Positions 12,301 through 24,640 are shown, counted from the first letter of the stretch. The stretch is DNA of 64,000 nt from Ilex aquifolium (GCA_951799425.1 OX637395.1:11882451-11946450), one strand, 5' to 3'. Notes: generated by a model not told the origin, from the sequence alone. Program-made: numbers and translations.

Positions 12301-12839
12301 AATTCTTTCGGAGAGGTTGTTGTTACTGCCTTGGTTGTTCCACCAAGGGCCCTCGTTTTTCTTACAGTTTTCTTTGTGTACTTAAACTGAGATTTTCAAT
12401 AAGAAACTCATTGCCGCGTAGTTTTTGTTCTCTCCTTTATCTATTTTATTATTTAGATGTTCTTTGGGCTTGAGTCCAGACGGTTTTATGGTTGAACACA
12501 CTACATTCAAGGCCCATTCTTTGGGAGTATCTTTTTGGGCCTGGTTTGTAAAGAACGATAGGGCCTGTATATATGAAGGGGGTAACTCAATTGAGTTGTC
12601 TCCTTAATGATACTTGAAATGACGTGTGAGTGACAGTTATTCTCTATCTCAGCTGTCACGCTGTTAAGGGGGATCGCCGGTGTCGCTTCATTTCCATGAT
12701 GCCTTGAATGTGGGGGCATCAAACCCCCCTAATGCAGGTACTTTACATTTAAAATAATTTAAGGAATTTAAACTTCCTTGTTTGAGCCCTTCCATGCTCT
12801 ATCATCTTCCTCAAGTACACTTGTATTTTTGTTTCTTTT

Positions 12840-13840
12840 TTCAATGGATGCTCAGAACGAATAAAATAGAGCCTTTAGAAGACGAGCTCGTCTGAATATG
12901 GAACCAGAGTAAGCTGACCTCCTGGTTCCCGACGTCTGATGATGGTCAATCTGATGGTGATTTGGGAATGCTATGGCTTCCTTGGTGGGGTCCGGGTCCG
13001 AGTCCGTGTCCCCAGGCCTGACTCCCCTTGCAACGCCATTTATCCATGGACAAGCTTTTTTGAGCATGCCTTTGTAATCCATGGGCCTCCGATTCCCCTT
13101 TTCTCCCTTCATAAGGGATGTCCTTCATTACTTCGAATTATGCCCTACCAGTATCTGCATTGAAGGGTGGCGCATTCTAGTTTGTGTCATGGCCTCTGGC
13201 ACTTGGCAGGGTTAGGCCACTCTCATTCGGTGGTCGAGTTTATCAATCTCTTTTGCCTAGCTCTTGACCATCGAGGCTTCTACCAGTTCCTCCGAAGGGA
13301 GGATATGCCTGAGTTGGTCATCGAACTCCTACACCCTCCTCCTGGCTAGAAAGTCAGGTTTTTTCTTATTTTAGGGAGATGATTGGGAGTTTGAAGGAGC
13401 TGTAGAAATTGGCCCTCGTGTTCCCTAGTTCTTGGGTCCTCCATCTAACATGAATGAGTTGAACTATTGCCTTCATTCATTGTGGACCCCTTTCCTTTTT
13501 TCCTTAACATAACTTATGTCATTTGTTTTTGCAATGGAATGGCCTCCGTTGAGTCCAACTGGGCATGCTAGAATAAATAGGGCTGCTGAAGGAGGTCCAA
13601 GGCCTCTTAGGAGTTTAATCACTCTTGAGAGACTCGTCTTTTTGGGGCTTGGTCCCTCTCTTGCCGTGGTGGAGGAGATCTCTTATGATAATGAGGGGCC
13701 TGTAGCAGCTTTTGAGGATTATGATGATGGGTTGGTGGCAGAAACTCCTGTTTCCCGTAAGAGGAGATGGGAAAATGGGTCTTCTTCATCGGGAAGTGGC
13801 AAAGGGGAGCTGGCACTGACTAAGCTTTGGCCATTTCTTT
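12840..13840 (+). pseudogene. PF04195-like (putative gypsy-type transposon) domain, antisense in the Tat fossil
   Basis: Plus-strand wording such as GLRFPFSPFIRDVLHYFELC and IEGWRILVC (about 13080-13190) matches the hallmark G-L-R-x-P-x-x-x-F-x-R of the PF04195 family. A basic, Ser/Gly-rich region follows (RKRRWENGSSSSGSGKG, about 13755-13800). This N-terminal-type part lies downstream of the coiled-coil, C-terminal-type part, which is the reverse of the order I would expect. It is a broken fossil. Confidence 0.6.
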
Positions 13841-14014
13841 TTTTTTTTTTTTAAATTGTAAAGTTTACAAATGAAATGAGAACTCTTTTGTCTTTGTCTT
13901 CTTTGTTGTCCTTCTCTACCTCTACCCTTTGACTTTTGGAAGGTTGAGACTCTTGTAAGGGCCAATATTTCCTTTCTGGGCTTAGCCAAAGGCTGAAATG
14001 ACACACCTTCCTAA

Positions 14015-14340
14015 GCAAGGAGCTGGAGAGCTCTACTTCTGTTTGAGCCAAGTAGATTTAACTCGAATTAAACGAGGAGCTAGAAAGTTCTATTTTGTTT
14101 CTGTTAATTAGACTCAATCTGAGCTAAGTAAGGAGCTGGAAAGCTCTAATTTTGCTTATGTTGGGTCAAGTAGACTCAATCCAAGCTAAGTAAGGAGTTG
14201 GAAAGCTCCAATTTTATTTATGTTGAGTCAAGTAGACTCAATCCGAGCTAGTAAGGAGCTGGAAAGCTTCAATTTTGCTTCTGATGGGTCAAGTAGACTC
14301 AATCCGAACTAAGTAAAGAGCTAGAAAGCTCCAATTTTAA
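14015..14340. repeat. Tandem array, about five units of about 62 bp
   Basis: The unit wording is TCAAGTAGACTCAATCCGAG, CTAAGTAAGGAGCTGGAAAG and CTCCAATTTT. It repeats at about 62-bp steps, for example at 14166, 14228 and 14289, with decayed units before these. It lies between integrase and the antisense ORF of the Tat fossil, where such arrays are known in this lineage. Confidence 0.8.
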
Positions 14341-16659
14341 CATTTTTCAATCATGGTGCTTGGAAACTACGCTCTTTATTAAAAAGAATATTGTGAGGTA
14401 CATAGTTTTATTCAAACTAGTTACATGGTAACTTAAAAAACCCTTTCAAAGATATCAGAAAACAATTATTGATAGAACTTCTTTAGGTGTTCAGTGTCTC
14501 ATGGGTGTGGCAACTTGGTTCCTCCTTGAGTCTCCAAATGGTAAGCCTCTGGTCTCAGAAATTTTTACAACTCGATAGGGTCCTTCCCACGTTGCCTCCA
14601 ACTTTCCTTCTCTTGGATTTTTGGTTGCTTGGGGTGACCTTTTTCAATACCAAGTCGTTGACCACGAACTACCTTGGCTTTACATGAACGTTATAATATC
14701 TAGAAAATCTATTTAGTATGTTGCCATTCTAATTTGGGACTCTTCCCTCTTTCTTCTAGAAAATCAAAGTTATTTGCGAGCAGTTGGTTATCTACACTGG
14801 GGTCGAACTCCTTGGTTCAATGAGTTGTTATTCCTATCTCTACTGGTATAACCGCCTCCATCCCGAAAGCCAAAGAAAATGGTGTTTCCCCTGTTGGCAC
14901 CCTAACTGTGGTCCTATATGCCCACAGGATATTCGGGAGTTGTTCCACCCAAAGGCCCTTTGATTGCTCTAGTCTAGTCCTTATGTTCTGGAGCAGGGTT
15001 CAGTTGGTTACTTCTGCTGCCCATTTGCTTGTGGATGGCCAGGAGAGGAGTAGTTGTTGTGAATCTCAAGCTCAGATCAGAACCCTCTAAACTTGTCATT
15101 GTCGAATTGCTTGTTGTTGTCACTTATATGACAGTCGGTATCCCAAACCTATAGACGATCGACTTCCACATGAAATTCTAAATTTTATGCTATGTTATCG
15201 TTGCAAGTGGCTCTGCTTCTACGCACTTGGTAAAGTAATCGACGAATACAACCGCAAACTTATTTTGATCTTTCCCCATTGGAAGTGATCCTATGATGTC
15301 AACCCCCCATTGAGCAAAAGTTCATGGGCTCATTATTGGAGTTAGCTTTTCTGGAGGGAGCTTTGGGATGGCAGTGAATTTCTGGCACTTTTCACATCTT
15401 CGCACATAGCTCAGAGCATCCTTCTTCATAGCGGGCCAAAAATAGCCCCGTCTAAGGATCTTTTAGGCTAAATAGTGACCCCTATAGTGGTTTTCACATA
15501 TTCTCTCATGAACTTCCTAGAGGACATAAGCTACTTCAGCTAAGTTTAGGCACTTCAAGTATGGGAGTGAATAACCTCTTTTATAGAGAACCACATATCT
15601 CGAGGCCCTTCTTCGTAGCTTTCGAGCTTTTTGGACCTCTTGAAGGAGTATCCCATGTTGTAGGTACGCCATTATCTCATCCATCCAGCTAGGCTCTTGC
15701 TGAATTTGATGGACATTGGTAGGAAAAAATGTTTGGTTCTGGTAGGAATTCTATAGATATAGTACTGGTCAGGTTATCGGAGAGTGCTGAGGCCAGCCAT
15801 GCTAACGAGTCTGCATGGGAGTTCTACGACCATGTGACTTGGGAAATTTTGACGTGCTCAAAGTGAGCAAAATTTTCTATTGCTATCTTCAGGTAGGAGC
15901 TCATTCGTGGATCTATAGCTTCGTAATCTCCTTGTAGTTGTCTTACCACGAGTTGTGAGCCATTGTATGTCTTTAGATTTTTTACTCTTAGGGCCTTAGC
16001 CAATTGCAACCCTACAATAAGAGCTTCATACTCTGCCTTATTATTCGAGGCTTTGAACCCAAAACGTAGGGCATATTCAATGTTGTCTTCAATTGGGGAG
16101 ATGAAAATCAATCTAGCCCCTCCTCCTATTGAATTGGAGGATACATCAACATACATTTATCATTCTCCTGGTTGAGTGGCAATGTCATCAAGCTTTGACA
16201 CTTCGACAGTAAACTCTACTATGAGGTCTGTAATTACCTGTCCCTTTAAAGTTGTCTGAGGCATTTACTGGATGTCAAATTCTCCAAGCTTGATAGAACC
16301 ATTTTGCCAACCGGCCAGACGTATCCGGTTTCTGCAAGACTTTCCGTAAAAGGATATCTATTAGCAGTATGATGGGATGAGCCTGAAAATAAGGCCTCAA
16401 CTTCCTGAATGTTGTTACCAATGTGACGGCAACCTTTTCCATTGTTGGGTAACTAATTTTTGCTCCTATTAATGTTCGACTTATATAGTAGATGGGCTGC
16501 TAGATTTTGTTGCGTTGGCTAACAAGGACTGCACTTGTCGCCTCTCAGGATATTGCGAGATAAAAATATAGAGATTCTCCTTCCTCAAGTCTTACGAGGA
16601 TTGGTGGTTTGCTGATATAATATTTTAGTGCTTGGAAAGCATCCTCATAATCCGAGCTT

Positions 16660-17010
16660 CACTCCAAAGCCTTCATGAGTACTTTAAAGAAAGGGAGGCA
16701 TTTGCCACAAGCCTTAGAGATGAATCTATTCAAATCTGATACCCTTCCTGTGAGAACCTGGACTTTTTTGGTATTCTGTGGGAACCTCATATCTAGGAGT
16801 GCCTTGATTTTTTTATGGGTTAGCTTCTATTCCTCACACTCTAAACTTCACTTGAAAGCCTTCCTGAGTACTTTAAAGAAAGGGAGGCAAATGTCATTAG
16901 CCTTGGAGATGAATTAGATTCAAAGTTGTTACCCTTCCTGTAAGCACCTAGACTTCTTTGGTATTCTATGGGGACCTCATATCCAGGAGTGCCTTGATTT
17001 TTTCTAGGTT
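16660..17010. repeat. Internal tandem duplication inside the Tat fossil's RT region
   Basis: The wording GAGTACTTTAAAGAAAGGG occurs at about 16676 and 16866. About 190 bp around it is present twice in tandem with moderate divergence. This duplication is confined to the fossil. Confidence 0.7.
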
Positions 17011-18556
17011 CACCTCTATTCCTATTTGGGTCACCATAAATCCTAAGAACTTCCCTAAAGACACCTCGAATGCAGACTTAGTTGGATTGAGCTTCATGTT
17101 GTACCTCCTGAGCATATCAAAGGCCTTTCTCAAGTGAACAATATGCTCAGTGGCACAGAGGCTTTTGACGAGTATGTCATCCACATACACCTTCATTGAG
17201 TTTCCAACAAGCTCCCTAAACATGTGATTAACCAGCCTCTAGTAAGTGGCTTATGTGTTTTTCAGACCAAATGACATAACCTTATAACAGTAGGTTCCTT
17301 CCTCCGTTATGAAGGAAGTATTTTCCTAGTCCGATTTATATATCATGATTTGATTGTATCCATAGAATGCGTCCATGAAGAAGAGCAGTTCATAACCAGC
17401 AGTGGTGTCAACCAGAATGTCAATCATTGGCAGTGGAAAGCAATCCTTCAGGCATGCCTTGTTCAGATCAGTGAAATCTACACAAAGCCGTCATTTTCCA
17501 TTCGTCTTTTTTACTAGCACAACATTAACTAACCACAGTAGGTACTGCACCTCCCTCATAGACTTCGCATCTTGGAGCTTTGTTACCTCCTTTTTGACTT
17601 CACGATTTCGGTCGAGGGTGAAACTTTGGTGTTTCTATCAAACTGGTCTAAATCTTGGGTTGACATTTAGTTTATGCATAGCTATCAAAGGGTCTATTCC
17701 CCCATATCAAACAGCTTCCAAGAAAATACATCCTTATTAGAATTTAAGAACTTTATTAGCAAAGTCCTCAAGCTCTCTTCAAGCATTCTCCCGATGAAGG
17801 TGACTTGCTCGGGGGTGTCCTTGATTTGGATAGACTCCAATTTCTCCACTGATCATAGGCTCTCCAATTCTTCCCTATGACCTAGAGAATCGACATGCAA
17901 AGTCTCTTGTTGTTGTTTCCCCCTCATAGAGGATACGTATCACTCACGAGCTGCCACTTGATCTCCGCTTACTTCTCCAATCCCTTCCTTGGTTGGGAAA
18001 TGCATGAGGAGATGATATGATGATGGCACTGCCCTCATGGAATTGAGGCTTGGGCGGCCGAGAATGACGATATATGCTGAAGGGCAGTCTAGCACTAGGA
18101 AGTTTGTCATAATTGTGGTTTGTTGTAGTTCGCGTCCGACTATAACTGGTATGACAATGGCTACTAAGGGATAAGCCTTTTCTCCAAAAAATTCAATGAG
18201 TGAAGCAGTCACAGGTATCAACTTCTCCCTTTCGATGTTTAATTTATCAAAGGTTGGGGTAAATATGACATCCACTGAGATCCCATTGTCAATTAAAACT
18301 CTTTTCACAAAGTAGTTAGTAATCGTTAAGGTGACCACCAATGGGTCATTGTGTGGGTGTTGGATGCCCCCTAAGTCCTCTTCTGAGAAAAAAAATGGAG
18401 GATTTAATGTGGGAGGGTTTAAATTCATGCCAGTTATTTTGAGGATTTTGTCAAGGGTTGATTATTTATGTTTATTTAGTTAGTTATGGTATTGTTTTGC
18501 TATTTGAAATTTTTTTACGTAAACTTGGATTATGGTTTTAATTTTTGGGAATTTGT

Positions 18557-19335
18557 AGTTCCAAGGAAGGAAATAAGACAAGACTCATCAACTCATGAAC
18601 TCAGTAACTCTTGAACTCAGTAACTCAATTCAGTCATCATTTACTTCATTCCTTCCTAAGGTTAGGCATGACGGGATGGTTAAGAGCAGCTATTACTACT
18701 CATACTCCGACTTTTTTGCTCCGAACAGGGAAAACTAATAATTCGTAACCTAATTTGAACTCTTTTTTTGTGCTTGCTTGCATATTGCATATGTGATGTT
18801 TGAAAGCATTGTCCTGATTTAGTATGAACAAAGTAACTTACTCATCTCGGAACCTCTCGCTTCCTTGTGACCCTCCTTATTCTGTAACCGGAAAGGGATG
18901 CTCTTCTACATAACTAATATAGGGAATTCTGTTCAACCATTAGGCTTTTTAGTTAATCCCTTCGGAGACCAAGAAAGGAAAAAGGATCATTGAGGCCAAA
19001 GCTTTGGGCAAAGAAGTACGTTTCAAGTCCTTGATAAAGAACACTTGTTGTCCATGGGAGACACACGCTCGGGCCGAAGTGCTATAGCAGGTGAGCAACC
19101 CGATTTCTTTATCGGCAAAAGACCCACCTTGTCCAGTTACCATTCTGAGTGGGTATATGAGACTAAACAAACCTTGCTATATTTTCACTAAAAAATTAAG
19201 AGGATATGTACTAGACGGCGGACATTGATGGTTGTAAGTCGGAGCTAGGGTACGGAGGCTGCAACGCTTACTCAATAGTAGTGGTGGCTACTATCGCCAT
19301 GCTACATGGGATGAGCATGAGAAAAAATAAGTTGG
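18557..19335. repeat. Direct repeat copy 1 (about 770 bp), hairpin-bearing
   Basis: It starts GGAAGGAAATAAGACAAGAC and runs to GGGATGAGCATGAGAAAAAA. It repeats at 20053-20811 with roughly nine in ten bases matching by eye. It holds the hairpin CATTCCTTCCTAAGGTTAGG at 18647. No long ORF and no protein family was recognised. The style (CTCGGGCCGAAGTGCTATAG, ATTTCTTTATCGGCAAAAG) recalls plant organellar intergenic DNA, but this is only an impression. Confidence 0.75.
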
Positions 19336-20052
19336 GCGAATGAGGTGGCTCCATGCCAGAGAATTAGGGATTTGTAAGAGACAGGGAAAGGTATGATTTT
19401 AGCAAAAGCTATTAGGAATTGCATTTTTTTTTTTTTTTGGATAACTTGGGGTTAGGAAAGGTATGAGCAGTCGGCCCTTATCTCATTCCTTTCTAAAGTC
19501 AGGAACGTAGGGCCGGGTAAGAAGCTACAGAAAAGGGCATCCCTTACTCCATTCCTTCCTAAAGTCAGGAATGGTGGGATGGGTGCCTTACTAGAAGGTC
19601 ATCCCTTACTCCAATCCTTCCTAAGATCAGGAATGGCGAGATGGTTGACAACATCCTTGCTAAAAGCTTGCTGAATTTTTGAAGCCTCGTCTTCATAGAA
19701 AGAGACTCTTATGCGTTCGTGCTCCAATAAAGTAAAGCACTTCACTCACTAGAAAGAGCACACAAGAGGTTTCCTCTTGAGTTAAGTCCAAGAGAGACTC
19801 ATTCTTTCTCGTAATGCGACGGATGGCTTAGGACCGTTTGACAGTGCAGGTAAAAATATTGAAGGGATTGTTTTCAACTATCTTTAGCTTTACTTTCCTC
19901 CCTTACAATCCCTCCGGGTGGTGGACCAGGGTAGAGCCTGGCCGTAGAGGTTATATATCTGAGCTTGAGTCTGAATTGGTAAGGTGTTCCGGGGATGGGG
20001 GGCTTTCGCTCGTGCAAACAAACCCTTCATAATACGTTGTAACAATCCTAGG
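19336..20052. repeat. Spacer between the direct repeats, with three more hairpins
   Basis: Hairpin motifs with stem CCATTCCT/AGGAATGG or close variants lie at 19484-19507, 19549-19574 and 19611-19636, each followed by GTGGGATGG-like wording. No coding sequence was recognised. No primer-binding site follows copy 1 and no polypurine tract precedes copy 2, which argues against an LTR element. Confidence 0.6.
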
Positions 20053-20811
20053 GAAGGAAATAAGACATGACTCATCAACTCAGTAACTCCTGAACTCAGT
20101 AACTCAATTCAGTTATCCCTTACTTCATTCATTCCTAAAGTTAGGAATGGCGGGATGGTTAAGAGTAGCTATTGCTACTCATACTCCCGTTTCCTGCTCC
20201 GAACAGGGAAAACTAATAATTCATAACTTACTATGAACTCTTTTTTGTGCTTGCTTGCATATTGCATATGTGATGTTCGAAAGCACTATCCTGATTTAGC
20301 ATGAACAAAGTAACTTACTCATCTTGAAACCTCTCGTTTCCCCCGTGACCCTCCTTATTCTGTAACCGGAAAGGGATTCTATTTTGCATAACTAATATAG
20401 GGAATTATGTTCAACCATTAGGATTTTTAGTTAATCCCTTCAGAGACTAAGAAAGGGAAAAGGATCATTGAGGCCAAAGCTTTGGGTAAAGAAGTACGTT
20501 TCGGGTCCTTGATAAAGATCATTTACTGTCCGTGGGAGACACATGCTCGGGTTGAAGTGCTATAACAAGTGAGCAACCCAATTTCTTTATCAGCAAAGGA
20601 CCCACCTTGTCCAGTAACCATTCTAAGTGGGTGTACGAGACTAAGCGAACCTTACTAGATTTTCACTAAAAAAACTAAGAGAATACGTACTAGACGGCGG
20701 ACATTGATGGTTGTAAGTCGGAGCTAGAGTACCGAGATTGCTGCAGTCGCTCGATAGTAGTGGTGGCTACTATCGCCATGCTACATGGGATGGGCATGGG
20801 AAAAAACAAAG
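20053..20811. repeat. Direct repeat copy 2 (about 760 bp), hairpin-bearing
   Basis: This is the partner of 18557-19335 in the same orientation, with scattered substitutions and small indels. It holds a hairpin at 20126-20149. After it the sequence continues differently from copy 1. Confidence 0.75.
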
Positions 20812-20929
20812 TAATTGTCTTATGGTTTGGATGGTTAATAGTTAGTCATGTATTTATCGTGAAAATTGGGGTGTGATAGCATGTGTGGGGGCGAAAAGAT
20901 AGAAGAGAGAGACAATAATTCAAGAATGA

Positions 20930-21165
20930 GAGGGGAGAGAGAGAGAGAGAGAGTGTGTGTGTGTGACAAAAAAGAGAGGAATTTAAATAGGGAAAATAAG
21001 AGAGATGAGATAGATAGAGTTGGACAAAAGAGAAAGGAATTTAAGGAAGAGAGAAGAGAGAGGAGAAATAGAGAGATAGAGAGAAATGGAGGAATAAGAG
21101 AGGAAAGAGAGAAATGGGCTGATGAGAAAGGAGAGAGAATATCTTTTAAATAGGAAACTAAATCT
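20930..21165. repeat. GA-rich microsatellite region
   Basis: Long AGAGAG runs with a GTGTGTGTGTG stretch at about 20953. Open frames here are low-complexity by-products, not genes. Confidence 0.75.
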
Positions 21166-22291
21166 CCTAAGATAATGGTACAGTTTGAACTTATTGGGTC
21201 TTTTTTTCAAATCCAATTTTTCATTAAGGGTAATATTGTCTTTGTGGCTACAATTGTTTTTTGGGCCTAAAAGTTTTGCACATGGACCTAAGATCCCAAA
21301 AGTTGTCAGCGATGGACTTGTGGTCCTTTTTCCCTTAACTCAATTATTACTGGATTAAGGATAAAGTTTACATGCGATATTAACTAAGATCAAAATTGGA
21401 AATCAAAAGTTCTAAAAAAGATTCGATGTCTTTAAAATTTTCAATGTCTGAGGGTAATGTTGCATGTATATGATTAACTAAGGTCAAAATAGAAAATAAA
21501 AATAAAAATTATCTTAAGAGGTTTTTATTAGTTGTATGGATGTTTTACCCTCGTATTCCACATTACCTTTGTTTCATCAAACCTCAAAAACTATTAGTGC
21601 AATTTATCCTAAATAAAAATAGCAATTCACATGCATGTTTATTTTCTCTTGTAAGAAACCTAGAACAGTGATGATTGCAACAAGATTTTGAGAGAAAGAA
21701 ATGACGACTAGATCGAGATTTGTGAGAAACAAGTTTAAAATAAGAAAGAGATTGGAAAAGGATGAGAATGAAGATGTTGTCAATTTGGGTTGTTGAGGCT
21801 AGGTTTGGGTTGGGGGATGAGAGAGGGGAATTGTGTTTGCAGAGTTGAGGGTGGTGTAAATAAGATTAGAAAGAGGGTGTGGAAGTAAGCTTTCTCCCTT
21901 TCCACTGTAAAATGAGCAAAGATGGTATAACATTGCTCATTTACTATTTTCATTGTGGAGAGAGAGAGGCTATCAATTTATCGATTCGGCTTTAATTGAT
22001 CATGCAAACAAACCCAAATAATATGCACACTCTTAGTTTTTGGACTATATTATTACCATTCAATCAAATTAAAGTTGTAACACGAGATTTTTAGGTTTTT
22101 TGATAATATAAAGGGAGACTTTTAAATTTTTCTAGGTACATAATATCGTTGGCCATAGAATTTTATTTACTTTCAAATGTACTTAAATGTTTATTAAATA
22201 ATATGAATTTTCACAATCAAAGACACGTATTTGAAAAGAATAAATAATGTCATTGGGTTCATCGTTCGACGAATGGTGTTTCTTGTTGTAT
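21166..22291. other. Intergenic AT-rich sequence, no gene seen
   Basis: Non-coding sequence with no clear terminal repeats. It lies between the GA-rich tract and the hAT element. Confidence 0.45.
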
Positions 22292-22779
22292 TACACAACT
22301 AGGGCCGACCTAATACCAAGGCTGGTAAAAACATGGGCTTTAGGCCCACATTTTAGGAAAGCCCCAAAATTTTAACATATGTCACTAGTCCATATGAAAT
22401 TTTAACGGATAATTCGGAAGCCGATACACTTTATAGGACATATTAGAGTAAAAATGCATTTAAAAAAAGAATTTGGATAAAAGTCCACTTTGAATGAAAA
22501 TGGTTGCAATACCCTCTAACAATACTTACTGAAGTATCAAAAACCGATTATGGAAACCCAAAAGATGTCTCCTCGAATCACGCCAACCATTCTCCACTGC
22601 CCTCAAACACGGAATCCGCTTCAATCTTCAAACGGAAAATCATTGATTTCGCCTATTCCAAATTTCTGAGTTAAAATAAGATTTTCGGTTCCACTTTTTT
22701 TGGAATCATGATTTTCAAGATTTGATGTTGTTATATTTTGTGATCTTTAAATAACAAATTTGAGTAATTTGCAGATTTT

Positions 22780-22990
22780 TTTAATATGTTGTCAATTTAT
22801 TTTTGATTAACTTGTTACATTGTTTTTAATGTTGTTACATTGTTTAATATATTGTTACATTATTTTTTAGTATTTTGTCACATTTTTTTTAATATGTTGT
22901 CACATTATTTTTGACTAACTTATCACATTATTTAATATGTTGTTATATTATTTTTGAGTAACTTGTCACATTGATTTTTATGTTATTAAT
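22780..22990. repeat. Minisatellite inside the hAT element
   Basis: Variants of a unit combining TTGTTACATTATTT and AATATG/GACTAACTTGTCAC wording repeat several times in tandem with irregular length. Confidence 0.65.
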
Positions 22991-23739
22991 TTGTTTTCAA
23001 AAAGAATTCGATTCATAAAAAAAAAGACGAAAAAGAGAAGATGAAACCAACGTGTCCAGTTGAGCAATTTTCATTGAGATAGAAGAGAAGAAGAAGCTTT
23101 GAAATGATGAAGAAGAAGCCAAAATCTTACTACAAAAAAAAAAAAATTACTATATGCTATGCAAAACAAAAAACTTCTTCGAAGAAAACTGAAAATGCTG
23201 AAGAAGAAAAACTTTTGATTCAAAATGATAATGCCAAATGAATTGATATCAATTTTTGAAAATTCAAACAGTTGTATATATCACAATAAAATTGTAAAGA
23301 ATCTTTTCAAATATTTTCATATCAGTTATGTATGAATCAATGTATGAATAATTAGGTAATATTAAAAAAAAGAAAACTGAAAAGTGTACTTACTTACAAT
23401 TTTTTATACTTATTTTTAAATTAAATTCTTACATGTTAAAACTGAGAACTTATATTTAAATAAGAGCTAAAAAATGTACCCACACCCAATTTCTCCAATT
23501 TTAAATTCATAAAATATTTAGGCCAAAAAAAAAAAAAAAAAGAATTTTACAAATATAACTCCAATTAAAAAATTTAAACTCAATACATCATAACCATAAT
23601 CAAACCCAATACATTCAAAGGCCCAAAATCAAAAGTTAAAAAAAAAACTTTGAAAAATTGTCAACTCATTTTTCCTCACACCCATATTGTTCTTATTCCG
23701 AGGGTGCCAGATCCCACAAGAAGTGAAACTAATTATTTA

Positions 23740-24565
23740 GCAAAATATGAAATTGAGAATTTTGAATTCTTATTAGGCAATGACTATTTAGTATGATATT
23801 TTATTTTCTGTCAACTTAATAAACATTTACACTTAAAAGACATACATATTGATGTTGCTATAGATCAATTAAAAGGTCTTATTTATTTTTTTTAAAAATA
23901 TAAAGATTTACAATTGCTATAATTTCATCTAAAGAGATTGTATGTGAAATGAATATAGAACTTATATTTCGTGAAAAATGTATAGTTCGTAAAAAAAAAT
24001 AATTTGATGAAAATATTGATAATGCGATAGCACAATCTGTTGAAGAATTTTTTAGAATTGATTATTTCATATATATACTAGGTAAAACTATTTTTTCACT
24101 AAAGAGTAGATTTGAACAATTTCAAATGTATGAAAATATTTTTGATTCTTTTATTTATCCAAAAAAAATAAAATTATTAAATGATGATAGTTTAAAATAA
24201 TATTGTCTTGATTTCGAATGTTACTTGAAACTTGATAATTTTTTTGATATTAATGGTTTAGATTTATTTTCAGAACTAAATGTGTTGAAAGAAATTCTAC
24301 AAACGAAAAAATCAGATTCTTTTTTAAATTTATGCATTGCTTATATAAAATTATTAATAATTCCTATAATAGTCGTTTTTGTGAAAAAAAGTTTTTCAAA
24401 ATGAAAATTGATAAAATTTTATTTAAGATCGATTATGTCACAAGAAAGAATAATTGAATTAGCGATATTATCAATTAAAAAAGATATGATAGTAAAAATT
24501 GAATATAAAAATTTAATTAGTACTTTTGTAACTCAAAAAACAAGAAAAATTAATTTTAATTAAAA
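23740..24565 (+). pseudogene. hAT (TTF-type/ZMYM1-like) transposase pseudogene, C-terminal half
   Basis: Reading across frames, the wording matches this family in order: a CELNKHLHLKDIHIDVAIDQ LKGLI-like stretch (about 23810-23880), K-rich EIVCEMNIE..FREK wording (about 23930-23970), YFIYILGKTIFSLKSRFEQF-like wording (about 24062-24122), CLDFECYLKLDNFFDINGLD LFSEL-like wording (about 24205-24275), and RSMSQERIIELAILSIKKDM-like wording near 24428-24490. It ends near KTRKINFN. Several frameshifts and stop codons interrupt it, and the N-terminal zinc finger and DDE start were not found. It is non-functional. The family call rests on remembered similarity of these blocks. Confidence 0.75.
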
Positions 24566-24640
24566 ATTTTAAATACTAAAAGTGCAAAAACGTAATGTAA
24601 AATAGGCCCCACACTACCTTATCCCGCCCCTGTGCACAAC

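Larger units (their letters stand above)
10979..18430 (-). mobile_element. Ty3/gypsy Tat-lineage fossil: protease to 3' LTR, with antisense extra ORF
   Basis: Minus-strand translations give, from high to low coordinates, protease (17940-18428), reverse transcriptase (about 16300-17720, with YVDDILVKS), RNase H (15824-16156) and integrase (about 14560-15640). These are followed by a short tandem array (14015-14340), plus-strand segments resembling the antisense extra ORF known from Tat/Retand/Grande elements, and a probable LTR (about 11000-11570). The protease and RNase H wording (NDPLVVTLTI; SNNKAEYEALIVGLQLAKAL) is typical of Tat elements. No gag or 5' LTR adjoins at the high end; sequence changes abruptly near 18430. 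The element is broken many times and looks old. Confidence 0.82.
22300..24632 (+). mobile_element. hAT-superfamily DNA transposon with decayed transposase
   Basis: The element begins TAGGGCCGACC and ends CCCGCCCCTG, imperfect terminal inverted repeats (A-G-G-G then C-G shared). It is flanked by near-identical 8-bp direct repeats, TACACAAC (22292-22299) and TGCACAAC (24633-24640). The 8-bp size fits hAT. The inside holds the decayed C-terminal half of a plant TTF-type/ZMYM1-like transposase (see 23740-24565) and a minisatellite. The element lies directly upstream of the beta-glucosidase promoter. Confidence 0.82.

Noticed and set aside
11742-13854. Plus-strand open frames as host genes
   Set aside because: They lie inside a Tat fossil and match the antisense extra ORF known from that lineage.
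18557-20811. The two direct repeats as LTRs of one small retrotransposon
   Set aside because: The borders are not TG...CA with target duplication, and no primer-binding site or polypurine tract was found.
20866-21216. Arg/Glu-rich open frames on both strands
   Set aside because: They are by-products of a GA microsatellite.
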